DNA of 53,867 nucleotides from a virus: the IMG/VR virus record IMGVR_UViG_3300016457_000057, positions 1 through 53,867 of that record; one strand, written 5' to 3'. Within the stretch, counting starts at the first letter, position 1. The number at the start of each line of letters is the position of its first letter. Shown here in pieces: positions 7,569 through 16,217 of the stretch. The notes beneath the pieces are model-generated. The model searched no databases. It saw only the letters and a list, made by a program, of their open reading frames with translations, and was not told the DNA's origin. Position numbers and translations under genes: made by a program.

Positions 7569-8159
7569 ATGATTCGTCTGTTGAGTAAGGAGGATGTTAA
7601 GGAAGAGTTTAGGGACCACGTTTCTCGGTTAGTTCGGTGTCCCGTTTTGAAACGAAACCACACTGCTTTGATGTGTTTCGCGTGCTCACGTAGGGCAACT
7701 TGTGAGGTTGCTAAAGAGGTTGGGATCGCCGATTTGGATGTTGATGATGTAGTGTACGATAGCGCTTTTTTCAAGAAAGCAACACTTTCTCGTAAACTCG
7801 AACTTGACACGTTAATCCCTGATAAGAGGAAAAAAGAGAAGAAGGAAGGGCAGAAGACCAGGAAAAAAGCTGATAAAAGCTCTCAACCTACTTCTGCGGA
7901 GAAAAAAGTTGACATTTCTAAAGATAAAGTTGAACATAACAGTAACTCTTTGTCGGATGAAAAAGGTAAGGTTAAAGGAGGTAATGCTATGAGAGGTAAT
8001 AAGAAGAAAGAGATTTTGGAGTATTTGAAGGCACATCCTAACGCGAAAGCAGGAGAGATACGAAAGGCCTGCGGCGTTTCCCATGTGTATGCGACCAAAG
8101 TATTGCAACAAGTACGTCAGAATCAACCACAAGACACTGAAAACCCTCCTCAAGGTTGA
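7569..8159 (+). CDS. Cys-cluster protein with Lys-rich linker and C-terminal winged helix
   Basis: 196 residues in three parts. The N-terminal part has a cysteine cluster (CPVLKRNHTALMC, then FACSRRATC). A strongly charged Lys/Ser linker covers about 85-135. The C-terminal winged-helix/HTH (KKEILEYLKAHPNAKAGEIR, then KACGVSHVYATKVLQQV) suggests DNA binding. The ATG at 7569 follows AAGGAGG at 6-base spacing. A second strong ribosome site lies in frame inside the gene (see 7989). No family was recognised. Confidence 0.6.
   Translation: MIRLLSKEDVKEEFRDHVSRLVRCPVLKRNHTALMCFACSRRATCEVAKEVGIADLDVDDVVYDSAFFKKATLSRKLELDTLIPDKRKKEKKEGQKTRKKADKSSQPTSAEKKVDISKDKVEHNSNSLSDEKGKVKGGNAMRGNKKKEILEYLKAHPNAKAGEIRKACGVSHVYATKVLQQVRQNQPQDTENPPQG
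7989..8159 (+). CDS. Nested internal start: stand-alone winged-helix protein
   Basis: AAAGGAGG (7974-7981) precedes an in-frame ATG at 7989 by 7 bases, inside the 7569-8159 gene. Translation from it would give a 56-residue protein that is just the HTH domain. Full-length and short forms could form homo- or hetero-oligomers. This is inferred from the ribosome site alone. Confidence 0.45.
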   Translation: MRGNKKKEILEYLKAHPNAKAGEIRKACGVSHVYATKVLQQVRQNQPQDTENPPQG

Positions 8160-8262
8160 TCGAGCAGTTTTTAAAGACGTTGACTTCGAAGAAACGGAGT
8201 AGGGGGTACTCTTTTGAAGTGGTCTTTGAAGAAGGAAGTATTGTAGTGAGGAGGAGAAGACG

Positions 8263-8880
8263 GTGACAGAGCTTGATTTCCCTGATCTCAGTAAGGACCC
8301 GCCGTGCTTCTCCTCAGCCCAGCCTTGTACTAAGACTAATTGCTATTACTGGGAGCGTACTACTCCTGAGTACGGTAATTGTACAATCCGCGTCGCTAAT
8401 CAAGGTCCACACAAGCTAGAGGAACTGGCCGAAATTCTCAATCTCTCACGCGAACGAGTTCGACAGATCGAAGCTGTTGCTCTCCGTCACCTGGCGTGGG
8501 TTGCAACCAAACGTGGCTTAACTGAGAGGGTTATAAATATCACTACGTCCACGTTAGGCAACGTTTGTTCATGGCCTCTACGCCCGTTTGATGTGATGGA
8601 ATATCGTCGTAAAAGAGATCCTTCTGAGTTAGAGTTGATCGACAAAGCTTTTTATTTAGGCGTTTTTTCTCACTTTCTTAAGAAGTCAGTGGTTCTACCT
8701 GTTGCTGAGTGCTGGGTTCTTGATAAAGTGGTAAGCGGGTTTGTTTGCTTATTGTGCCCAGAAAGACCTTATTGCCCCAGTACTTCCTTAGGCTCTTCTT
8801 CTCCTGAAGAGTATTTAACTGTTACTTCGTTTTCTGAGATGATGAAGGAGATTAAGAAGGAGTTAGGGATAATTGCTTAG
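8263..8880 (+). CDS. Sigma70 region-4-like HTH protein with Cys clusters
   Basis: 205 residues from GTG after GAGGAGGAG. Residues about 50-85 (HKLEELAEILNLSRERVRQI, then EAVALRHL) are a sigma region 4 / NUMOD-like HTH of the kind that recognises -35 boxes. Cysteines before it (PCFSSAQPCTKTNC...GNC) and late in the protein (CLLCPERPYC) could hold zinc or an Fe-S cluster. No sigma region 2 is seen, so it is more likely a regulator or anti-/co-sigma factor than a full sigma. The 103-base gap before it holds a weak GAGTA/TACTC hairpin (8197-8211) followed by four T. Confidence 0.6.
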   Translation: MTELDFPDLSKDPPCFSSAQPCTKTNCYYWERTTPEYGNCTIRVANQGPHKLEELAEILNLSRERVRQIEAVALRHLAWVATKRGLTERVINITTSTLGNVCSWPLRPFDVMEYRRKRDPSELELIDKAFYLGVFSHFLKKSVVLPVAECWVLDKVVSGFVCLLCPERPYCPSTSLGSSSPEEYLTVTSFSEMMKEIKKELGIIA

Positions 8881-8897
8881 TCAGAAGGAGGTCAGTG

Positions 8898-9668
8898 ATG
8901 TGGTTAATGTTGGACACACCTATACCTCACCTAGAGCTACTTACGCAGTTTGGGATTTCCCACCATTTAGTACTCTTCGACGTAATTACGCAAAGTAAGA
9001 AGTGTAAACGTTTTTATAAGAAAGTAGCTAAGAAAGGACACTGGCTTACACTAGCTGGTGTGAGTGACTTCGATGATGTTTTACCTACCCTAAGGGAGTT
9101 AAAAGTTTCCGAGGTAGTTCTACCCTACGTTCCTAATGATAGGGAAGGGACTTTAAACGTCGTTTCTCAGTTTGTGAAAGAGGTTAGAAGTAACTCTCTG
9201 TTTGGGAATTTATCCCTTATGGGTGTACCTCAGGGAAAGAATGCTACTGATTTTTTCCAGTGTTTAGTTTCTATGGCAGAGAATCCTTATATTAGTGTAC
9301 TCGGTCTTAGTAAGACATCGGTAGTAACGGGTGTACTACCCACTTATTCAGCGAGTTTGCGAGAGTTATTCGGGCGTTTTGCTGTTCTTGCGTTCCTTTG
9401 TGAGGAGTTTACCAACAGTAAGCCGGTACACATATTGGAGCTAGTTACTCCTGATGTAGAGATACCGTTTTATTTACGGCTCCCTTTTGTAAGAAGTTTT
9501 GACACTTCTTTCCCTTTTCGTCACTTCTCACCACCTGAACCTCAACAAGTGACTTCTAACGGTATTGTAGAGTGGTTAGATTACACTATCGAGCTAGAGA
9601 GTAAAGCACTTCGTCAGTGTTTAGTTTGGGTTGAGAAGTACCTTTCACTTGAAGGGATTGAGGCGTAG
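8898..9668 (+). CDS. Second DpdA-like (TGT-fold) protein, degenerate active site
   Basis: 256 residues from the ATG after AAGGAGGTCAGTG; a GTG at 8895 is an alternative. It aligns with the DpdA at 1829: EVVLPYVPNDREGT against DVVVAPDVYSDSKGT, MGVPQG against MIVPQG, and KPVHIL with SFDTSFPFRH against KPVHIL with SLDTSYPTRK. The nucleophile Asp202 is kept, but the two base-binding aspartates are replaced (Ala53 and Tyr77). It is probably a partner subunit or an enzyme for another base. The arrangement recalls the eukaryotic TGT heterodimer. Confidence 0.68.
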   Translation: MWLMLDTPIPHLELLTQFGISHHLVLFDVITQSKKCKRFYKKVAKKGHWLTLAGVSDFDDVLPTLRELKVSEVVLPYVPNDREGTLNVVSQFVKEVRSNSLFGNLSLMGVPQGKNATDFFQCLVSMAENPYISVLGLSKTSVVTGVLPTYSASLRELFGRFAVLAFLCEEFTNSKPVHILELVTPDVEIPFYLRLPFVRSFDTSFPFRHFSPPEPQQVTSNGIVEWLDYTIELESKALRQCLVWVEKYLSLEGIEA

Positions 9669-9677
9669 GAGGGCCTC

Positions 9678-9893
9678 GTGAAGATAGTTGATGCTACGTG
9701 GACACCTTCCGCGAACTTGTTGTTGATTCGCTGCGGTTGCGGCAACGAATTTTGGCATCGGGCAGATCGCTGGCGTGTTAAGTGTCCCGCTTGTGGTTTT
9801 GTCTATCATTTAGCACCATTACGTTTAAGATGGAGAAGAGAGCATACTTTGCTCTCGAAGGAGGTTTCAGATGCGTATCGTTCATATGGCTGA
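9678..9893 (+). CDS. Small zinc-ribbon protein
   Basis: 71 residues from GTG after GGAGGGCC. RCGCGNEF and KCPACGF make a zinc ribbon, followed by a basic tail. It overlaps the start of the SbcD-like gene by 23 bases, so it is translationally linked to it. No specific function can be assigned. Confidence 0.6.
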   Translation: MKIVDATWTPSANLLLIRCGCGNEFWHRADRWRVKCPACGFVYHLAPLRLRWRREHTLLSKEVSDAYRSYG

Positions 9894-10848
9894 TGCACAC
9901 TTGGGGTTTAGTTCTTACGGTAAGTTTGATGGAAACAAGAACATACGTGAGTACGACTTTTATCGAGCGTTTGTTACTGCTTGTGAGAAAGCCAGAGAGT
10001 TAAACCCTGATGTTGTAGTAATTGCTGGTGATTTGTTTCACGTGAGAAGACCACCCGCGCAGGCTATAGCGGTAGCACAATCCGCTCTAGCTCTATTTGA
10101 GTGCCCTATAATTGTAGTAGCAGGAAATCACGACAACTCTATTCATCGAGTCAGTTCACCCCTTGTTACGTTATCACTGTTACGAAACGTCGTGTTGTTT
10201 GAACAACCTTCACTTTATGAGGTTCGGGGATCTTACTTTTACTGTGTTCCATATACGGAGTCTCCACCCAACTTCCTCGAGGCGGATTATCTTGTTGGGC
10301 ATCTTCGAGACCGGCGTGTTCCTAAGTTCAAAGACTCTGCTATCGAGGTCCCTGATAAATACAAAATCGCTATGTTAGGTGATCTTCACATGCCATTTGA
10401 AGTGTCCCAGAACACGTTTTATGCAGGAGCTTTGGAAAGGGTATCTTTTAATCAATTAGGAGTTCCCTGCGGGTTTACTTTTTATAGTGACGGAACTGCA
10501 AGGTCACGCACGTTTGTTGAGATTGAAACTCGTCCTTTCGTTGAACTAACGAAGCCCCCAGAAGATCTCGAGATGGTAAGAAATGCAGTTGTTAGATGCG
10601 TGATTCCTTCCTCTGCTTCTCTGGATTGGGTCAATCAGGTTAGAAAGGTCGCACTGCATGTTACAGTGCGAATCACTGATGAAGTTGATGTGAAGGATGA
10701 CTTGGAACGTGATCTACCCATAGTAGGCTCTATTTTGGATTCGTTCCGTGAGTTTTGTCAGGCAAATAAAACTAAGTATTCACCAGCTGCTATTAAGTTA
10801 GCAATAGAGACTTTAGAGGAAAAATCATTAGGAGGGAAGTCGTCTTGA
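9871..10848 (+). CDS. sbcD: SbcD/Mre11-like nuclease subunit
   Basis: 325 residues. The calcineurin-like phosphoesterase motifs are in order: MADAHLG (DxH), VVVIAGDLFH (GD), VVAGNHDNS (GNHD), then GHL and GDLHMP. With the next gene it forms an SbcCD/Mre11-Rad50 (T4 gp46/47-like) complex that processes DNA ends and feeds recombination. The start follows GAAGGAGG. Stop and next start overlap (TTGA). Confidence 0.93.
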   Translation: MRIVHMADAHLGFSSYGKFDGNKNIREYDFYRAFVTACEKARELNPDVVVIAGDLFHVRRPPAQAIAVAQSALALFECPIIVVAGNHDNSIHRVSSPLVTLSLLRNVVLFEQPSLYEVRGSYFYCVPYTESPPNFLEADYLVGHLRDRRVPKFKDSAIEVPDKYKIAMLGDLHMPFEVSQNTFYAGALERVSFNQLGVPCGFTFYSDGTARSRTFVEIETRPFVELTKPPEDLEMVRNAVVRCVIPSSASLDWVNQVRKVALHVTVRITDEVDVKDDLERDLPIVGSILDSFREFCQANKTKYSPAAIKLAIETLEEKSLGGKSS

Positions 10849-12245
10849 AGATATCAAATGTACGATTAGTGAATTTTAACTGTTATGAGGACTCTGAATT
10901 TACGTTCACTTCTGGCTTAAACGTTGTGGTGCTTCCTAATGGCGGTGGTAAGTCTTCATTGATTGAAGGGATTAGTTTTGCTATCTACGGGTCCAGAGTC
11001 CTTGACGAAAGTACAGAGTCTTATATTAGAGAGGGCTCAGTTGGAGCTTCTCTTGTTAAGTTAGAAGGAGAATTTCGAGGTGTTCCTTTCTCCTTGACAC
11101 GTCACTTGAAACCTTCCCGTGTCAATTTTAAGTACGGCGATGTTCAGATCAAGAAGTTAAACGAGCTTTCTGGTTTTTGGAGGGATAAGCTTGTTCCCGC
11201 GGCGCTTTTTAAGGCGACGATTTGTTGCAATCAGCGTGAGGCAGCACTACTTGCTCAAGCTAAACCTCCATTGCGAAGGAAGATGATTTCCGAGCTACTT
11301 CGCCTCGATGTAGTAACGGAGGCGATTAATTCGTTAACTTCTCCCGGAGTTCGTAGCGTATCTACTGTTTCTGAGGAACAGATTACTTCTCTTCAGAAGG
11401 AGTTAGATGAACTAGCGGCTGTTGACGTTTCCCGCGAGAATTTTCATCGCGAACAATTGTACCTCTTAGAGCAAGAAGCTCGGGAGAAGCCGGATGTTGT
11501 AAGTGAACGGCAGAAGCTCACTCAGAGAATGACTACTTTGTCTTATTTGGTCGAGTTACTTACTAAAGTTAGTAACGTGCAGAGTACTAGTTGCCCCGTG
11601 TGTGGCTCTACTCAATTTGATCGTAGCGTGGTTCAGGGTAGACTTACTCAGGTCCAGGAGGAATTAGCCAACGTTCGTAGTCAACTCGCACAGTTACCTA
11701 TGGCAGTAACGTTAACAGAGGAACAGCGTCGCCGAATTGATCGAAGCCTTACTGTAGAAGATCACAAGACTATGTTAGCTTTAATCGAGCGGAAGAAGGC
11801 TTGCGAGACTTCTCTTGCTAGTCTACTCGAACTCCGTGAACAGTTGTTAAGAAGTCAAACAGTGTTGCAAGCTCGCGCTGCTCTTCGAGACTTTTTGGAC
11901 AGTGTGTCTGTTCCTTTATTAAACTCGGTTTCTACACTAGCGTCGAAGTTACTGACTGGCTCACCATTTAGAGAAGTTACTCTTACACCATCTTTCGATT
12001 TAGTGGTAGATGGACGCCCTTTTGGCAAGTTATCGGTGGGTCAACGTGATTTTGTTGCTACTGTATTCCGTGTTGCTGTTTCCTATATCACTTCCGCGCT
12101 TCATGGCGTAGAACAGTTCCCTTTACTCCTCGACTCCATTGGGGATTCTTTGGATGAGACCTTCTTTAGTCTGTTGATGTCTTTGTTGTCTTCTGAAGTG
12201 GTTAAACTGTTCCCTCAGGTAATTCTAACAACACATCATGCGTGA
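10845..12245 (+). CDS. sbcC: SbcC/Rad50-like ATPase
   Basis: 466 residues, short for the family. Walker A is LPNGGGKSS (near residue 35). The Rad50 zinc hook is CPVCGS at residues 250-255, between two short coiled-coil arms. The ABC signature is LSVGQRDF and Walker B is FPLLLDSIGDSLDE. The coiled coils are unusually short, as in phage gp46-like proteins. The start is TTG after AGGAGGG, overlapping the sbcD stop. Confidence 0.93.
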   Translation: MKISNVRLVNFNCYEDSEFTFTSGLNVVVLPNGGGKSSLIEGISFAIYGSRVLDESTESYIREGSVGASLVKLEGEFRGVPFSLTRHLKPSRVNFKYGDVQIKKLNELSGFWRDKLVPAALFKATICCNQREAALLAQAKPPLRRKMISELLRLDVVTEAINSLTSPGVRSVSTVSEEQITSLQKELDELAAVDVSRENFHREQLYLLEQEAREKPDVVSERQKLTQRMTTLSYLVELLTKVSNVQSTSCPVCGSTQFDRSVVQGRLTQVQEELANVRSQLAQLPMAVTLTEEQRRRIDRSLTVEDHKTMLALIERKKACETSLASLLELREQLLRSQTVLQARAALRDFLDSVSVPLLNSVSTLASKLLTGSPFREVTLTPSFDLVVDGRPFGKLSVGQRDFVATVFRVAVSYITSALHGVEQFPLLLDSIGDSLDETFFSLLMSLLSSEVVKLFPQVILTTHHA

Positions 12246-13237
12246 TGTTACAGCGAGGTGAATTTTATTTGCTAAATTACGGAGCTAGGAGAGCTTATCA
12301 GATTGAGAACCCCTCTATGTGTAGGGGGTTTTTCAGTTTTGTCGACTCGCGCTGTCTTAGTTGTCCTTTCCACGTTGAGTGCGAGTCAATCGCACTGACG
12401 GAATTTGGTTACGCTGGGCGTCCTGAAACTCTTTTAAAGGAGTACTTTTATGCTATGCCCTTCTTTTATAAGGTTTTGTTACCTGAGAAAGTCTCGTACT
12501 TTTACCCTTATCTAGTTCCGAAACATCTTCCTTTTAAAATGCAACGTATAATAAGGCGACAGTTACGCGTTGTTTATAAGATGTACTTGTATCAAGATGT
12601 CCTGCGTTATTGGCGCGTCTTTGCTCTTAAAGAGGAAAATATGATTAACTATTATTCTAAGTTACCCCAAGTCGTTCCTTACTTTGAATGGTTTTCGGAC
12701 GATCAGGTTAAACGTATTTCGCTCACGTTGCGCTCTCTGATCTCTCGAACGGGTAAGAATACCCCTTTCTGTGTCATTACTATTGAATCGTCTGGCTGGT
12801 TGTGTTACAACATTAAGGCTTTGATGGCGTTTAAGTATGCGCCAGATGCTTTTTATTGGATCGACCTTGCGGACCCCGAGAGCGAAGAGATCCGACAAGC
12901 TATGTCTTCTGTAGTTTCGGATGACTTAAGTAGGAACCAGATCGAGTTCCCTTTATTGAAGATCTCGTGCGCTGTTGTTTGGTTAGTTTCACGACATTCA
13001 TTTCTTCGTGTGCTGGCTTGGATTAAGCGGAATGAGAACTTTGTGAAGTACGTAGTTGTTTTGTTCAACGATTTTCGTTATTTTAAACTATTACAGTGTG
13101 TTATGTTCCCATTGATGTTTTCAGCTAGTACTAGTCAGAGTCACTATTCTTACATGGCCCTTTTCAAGGTGGTTAGGAAAGGAAAGTCGTTAGAGATACG
13201 AGGAGATGCACTAAAGGAGGTTTTTAATGAAAGTTAG
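12242..13237 (+). CDS. Hypothetical protein with N-terminal Cys cluster
   Basis: 331 residues starting at GTG-ATG across the sbcC stop. The N-terminus has four cysteines (MCRGFFSFVDSRCLSCPFHVEC) that could bind zinc or an Fe-S cluster. The rest is rich in aromatic and basic residues and matched no family I know. It sits between the SbcCD pair and a UvsW-like helicase, which suggests a role in recombination or repair. A terminator-like hairpin lies inside its first 100 bases (12308-12333). Confidence 0.55.
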   Translation: MMLQRGEFYLLNYGARRAYQIENPSMCRGFFSFVDSRCLSCPFHVECESIALTEFGYAGRPETLLKEYFYAMPFFYKVLLPEKVSYFYPYLVPKHLPFKMQRIIRRQLRVVYKMYLYQDVLRYWRVFALKEENMINYYSKLPQVVPYFEWFSDDQVKRISLTLRSLISRTGKNTPFCVITIESSGWLCYNIKALMAFKYAPDAFYWIDLADPESEEIRQAMSSVVSDDLSRNQIEFPLLKISCAVVWLVSRHSFLRVLAWIKRNENFVKYVVVLFNDFRYFKLLQCVMFPLMFSASTSQSHYSYMALFKVVRKGKSLEIRGDALKEVFNES

Positions 13238-14567
13238 AGTTAAGGGCCCGCTTGCTGAGGTAATAGAAGCTTCTGAAGTTGAGAAGGACTTAGTTAAGAG
13301 CGCACTTTCATTTCCTGTTTCTTCAATGAGGATTAAGTATGAACCTCATAAGGGACGGCACGTTTCGTGGTCCTCCGATAAGAAGGAGTATTTCTTTGAG
13401 AATCGTTATTTCCCGTCTCCCTTTCTGAGTTTGTTCCCTTCTTCCATCAAGTTGGAAGTTGAAGATGATACTACTGAATGTACTCCTCTCTCTTTAGATG
13501 ACCTTCCTTACGAGCTTAAACCATTTCAGCGAACTGCGCTAGATAACATTCTTTCCAAGCGATCAGCTCTTGTAGTGGGCCCTACATCGATTGGTAAGAC
13601 TTACTTGATCGGAGCCCTTGTTTATGCTTTCCGCAATTCTAAAGTCTTGATCCTTGTCCATAACAAGGGCCTCGCTAAACAGAATTATGAACGACTACGG
13701 GACTGGATGCCTCAACTAGAGTTCGGGCGCGTTTTTGGAGGACGAAAAGAGTTCGATAGTCAGATAGTAGTTGCTACATTTCAGAGCTTACGTTCTCTTC
13801 CTTTTAAGGCTGATGTGGTACTAGTAGATGAGTGTGTCCATGCGCTAGCACCTAGTTATATTCAGACTCTGATGCATACAGAAGCGCCTCGTTGGTATGG
13901 ATTTACAGCGACTCCTTCTGGTCGGAGCGATCGACTTGATGAGAAATTGAGAGTTCTCTTTGGGGACCGGGTTGATGTGGCAGATCTTTCTGTGGGTTTG
14001 AAGGAGAAGTTGTTGTGCCCTGTTGATTTTTACGTTCTAAAGTATTCAAACAAGCGTTATCCCGTACCTGGTTGGCGCTTACAAGACAGTAATTGGATCT
14101 ATCAGCAGTTCGTAGCTTTAGATCAGGATCGTAACGCTTTGATTAAATTACTGTGTGATTTAGAGCTCCAACGTACACAGAAAGTAGTTTTGGTCTTAGT
14201 TCATCGAATGAACCATTTAGAGCAGTTAAAGAGTTTGATACCTGGGAGTTTGACTGTGAGTTATAAGTCCAGGTTGGAAGAAAGGGAGGCAGCTAGGAAG
14301 TTAGAAAGAGGTGTTTTGGTTGCCACTCGTGTTATTGAGGAAGGCGTTGATAATCACTCGATTTATTCGATAATAAATGCGGCATGTGTGAGATCTCAGA
14401 TTGCTATAATTCAACGAATTGGACGTGGTCTTCGATTTGAAGAGGGTAAACGACTAGCTTTTTTTGATATATGGGACCAGTTCCCTCCTGTTCTCCGATC
14501 ACAAGGTAATTTCAGAATTGCTTTGTATAAAAGGTTTGGAGATGTTCACGTACTTGACCCAGCTTGA
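13227..14567 (+). CDS. UvsW-like superfamily 2 helicase
   Basis: 446 residues. Helicase motifs: the Q-like ELKPFQRTAL, Walker A VGPTSIGKTY, motif Ia ILVHNKGLAKQ, DEAH-type box VLVDECVH, motif III FTATPSGR, and in the second RecA domain VATRVIEEGVD and QRIGRGLRFE. An N-terminal domain of about 90 residues precedes the helicase core, as in T4 UvsW. It probably unwinds branched DNA or R-loops during recombination-dependent replication. The start follows AAAGGAGG. Confidence 0.88.
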   Translation: MKVRVKGPLAEVIEASEVEKDLVKSALSFPVSSMRIKYEPHKGRHVSWSSDKKEYFFENRYFPSPFLSLFPSSIKLEVEDDTTECTPLSLDDLPYELKPFQRTALDNILSKRSALVVGPTSIGKTYLIGALVYAFRNSKVLILVHNKGLAKQNYERLRDWMPQLEFGRVFGGRKEFDSQIVVATFQSLRSLPFKADVVLVDECVHALAPSYIQTLMHTEAPRWYGFTATPSGRSDRLDEKLRVLFGDRVDVADLSVGLKEKLLCPVDFYVLKYSNKRYPVPGWRLQDSNWIYQQFVALDQDRNALIKLLCDLELQRTQKVVLVLVHRMNHLEQLKSLIPGSLTVSYKSRLEEREAARKLERGVLVATRVIEEGVDNHSIYSIINAACVRSQIAIIQRIGRGLRFEEGKRLAFFDIWDQFPPVLRSQGNFRIALYKRFGDVHVLDPA

Positions 14568-14838
14568 GCTCCAGGACCTAGCTGCAGACCTAGTTTTTGT
14601 ATTGAGAAGAGTTTATCCCCGCTTTGGTATAGAGTTATTTGACAACCTTAAGTCTGTTAAGCAGTTAATGCGGTTGAATAATTATTTGAAAGAGTATGGT
14701 ATACGACAGTTGGCCCCTCGTTATTTCGAGGAGATAATTCGAGAGACTTCCTTCAGTGACTGGAGGTTGATTTTGCAGTACGCTTCTCGTAAAAGTTCCG
14801 TTGTTGGGTTCTTCCGACGTGTTATGGAGGTAGTATGA
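14542..14838 (+). CDS. Small hypothetical protein between the two helicases
   Basis: 98 residues, mostly helical and basic. It starts at an ATG inside the end of the UvsW-like gene and overlaps the next start by ATGA. No family was recognised. The place between helicases, just before the DnaB-like gene, is where a helicase loader often sits, but this protein lacks an AAA domain, so that is only a guess. Confidence 0.5.
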   Translation: MFTYLTQLELQDLAADLVFVLRRVYPRFGIELFDNLKSVKQLMRLNNYLKEYGIRQLAPRYFEEIIRETSFSDWRLILQYASRKSSVVGFFRRVMEVV

Positions 14839-16217
14839 AGGAAGTTTGGGTCCTTGTTTATTTCGTTACGGTACGAGATGTTGAGCTGCTCCTGATGGTT
14901 GAGGAACAAGATTTTGTTCAGCCGGTTTACCAATTCCTTTTCCGAGCGATCCGAGATTTGATTCTTCAGTATAAGACCCTACCACACCCTGAAGTGGTCT
15001 TGAACGCCTTTAAGGAGATATCTCAGCAGAAGTTAACCCCAGAAGAGTTGCAGCTGGCTTCTGAGTTTTTTACTGAGTGGTCTGAGTGTACTTGGCAAGA
15101 AGGAGATAGGAAGTACATTGCTGAAGAAATTCTTAAGTGGGTTAAATTCAGACGTGCTCAAAGGTATCTGCAAAAAGCTTCCCAGTTACTCACAAAGGGT
15201 AAAGTTGATCAACTTCCCTCTCTATTTAAGAATCTGGCAATCTTAGAGAAGTCTACTGGCGTGCTTGATTTGAGTGACGACATTTCAAAGAGGATCGAGC
15301 ACTGGCAATCACTTCGTCAACGTTTGGGAGTTCCTACTCCTTTTGAACTTGGGACTTTTCGGTTTGTCTTGCCTGGAGAGGTTGCTCTTATCATTGCGCC
15401 ACCTAAAGTGGGAAAGTCTTATTTATTGAACTGGATCGGAGCGCATGCACTTGTGGTAGGGAAGGTTAAGGTTATTCATTTTACTTTAGAAATGCCCGCT
15501 ATTGAGGTCGCTATGCGGTACGACCTTACCTTAGTGAATCAGTTTGGGCAGTCCCCGCTCCGGATTTCCGAGGAGAATTACGCGAAGAATGCTACTTTAA
15601 TAGAACGCTATCTAAAGTATTTTTTACGACCTCCAGCAGCTCTTAAGTTAGTAGATATTCCTTCTAAGAGAGCCTCGTTCTCAGCGATTGAGGCGAAGTA
15701 TGATCAGTTGTGTGATGTAATTGGTGACTCTTTTGATTTAGTTCTGATTGATTATGCGAATTTGATTAAATCTGAGAACATCTCAGATCGTTCAAGGTTG
15801 TATGCAGTAGGGACGGATGTATTTGAATGGTTACACGATTTTGCTAAAGAGAAAAATGTTGCTTTGTGGACAATTGCGCGAACTACTAGAGAAGCTATGA
15901 AGATGCAGGAAGCAAATCGGTTAAAGAGCGGACTTAAAGAGAGAATTAAGGGTTCACAGATTGGACATAGTTATGCGATTATTTATGATTGTGATCACGT
16001 TATTACTATGTCTGACCTAACTCAGTTTACCGAGTCGGCAGTTCTTGCCAGTCGGATTTTTGATATCTCTCTTGACTATTCAAGAAGGTGCTCATCCTAT
16101 TACGGATGCCAGGTCGAGCTTCATTATCCTACGGCTACTTTTTACTGTCCCCCTATTACTAAAATTGATAAGGCTAAGATACCCCGGTCCTTTCCGGAGA
16201 GTAGAAATGACTACTGA
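14835..16217 (+). CDS. dnaB: DnaB-like replicative helicase
   Basis: 460 residues. The N-terminal helical domain (about 1-105) resembles DnaB-N. The RecA-like core has Walker A IIAPPKVGKSY, the DnaB-type HFTLEMPAIEVAMRY motif, Walker B LVLIDYANLI, and a conserved LWTIARTTRE stretch. It moves along the lagging strand and works with the primase that follows, whose start it overlaps. Confidence 0.9.
   Translation: MKEVWVLVYFVTVRDVELLLMVEEQDFVQPVYQFLFRAIRDLILQYKTLPHPEVVLNAFKEISQQKLTPEELQLASEFFTEWSECTWQEGDRKYIAEEILKWVKFRRAQRYLQKASQLLTKGKVDQLPSLFKNLAILEKSTGVLDLSDDISKRIEHWQSLRQRLGVPTPFELGTFRFVLPGEVALIIAPPKVGKSYLLNWIGAHALVVGKVKVIHFTLEMPAIEVAMRYDLTLVNQFGQSPLRISEENYAKNATLIERYLKYFLRPPAALKLVDIPSKRASFSAIEAKYDQLCDVIGDSFDLVLIDYANLIKSENISDRSRLYAVGTDVFEWLHDFAKEKNVALWTIARTTREAMKMQEANRLKSGLKERIKGSQIGHSYAIIYDCDHVITMSDLTQFTESAVLASRIFDISLDYSRRCSSYYGCQVELHYPTATFYCPPITKIDKAKIPRSFPESRNDY

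Noticed and set aside
7812-8153. Leftward open frame of 113 codons
   Set aside because: Phe/Leu-rich mirror of the Lys-rich linker gene; no independent support.
8895-8897. GTG start for the second DpdA-like gene
   Set aside because: The ATG three bases on has equally good spacing from AAGGAGG and is the commoner codon; the difference is one residue.
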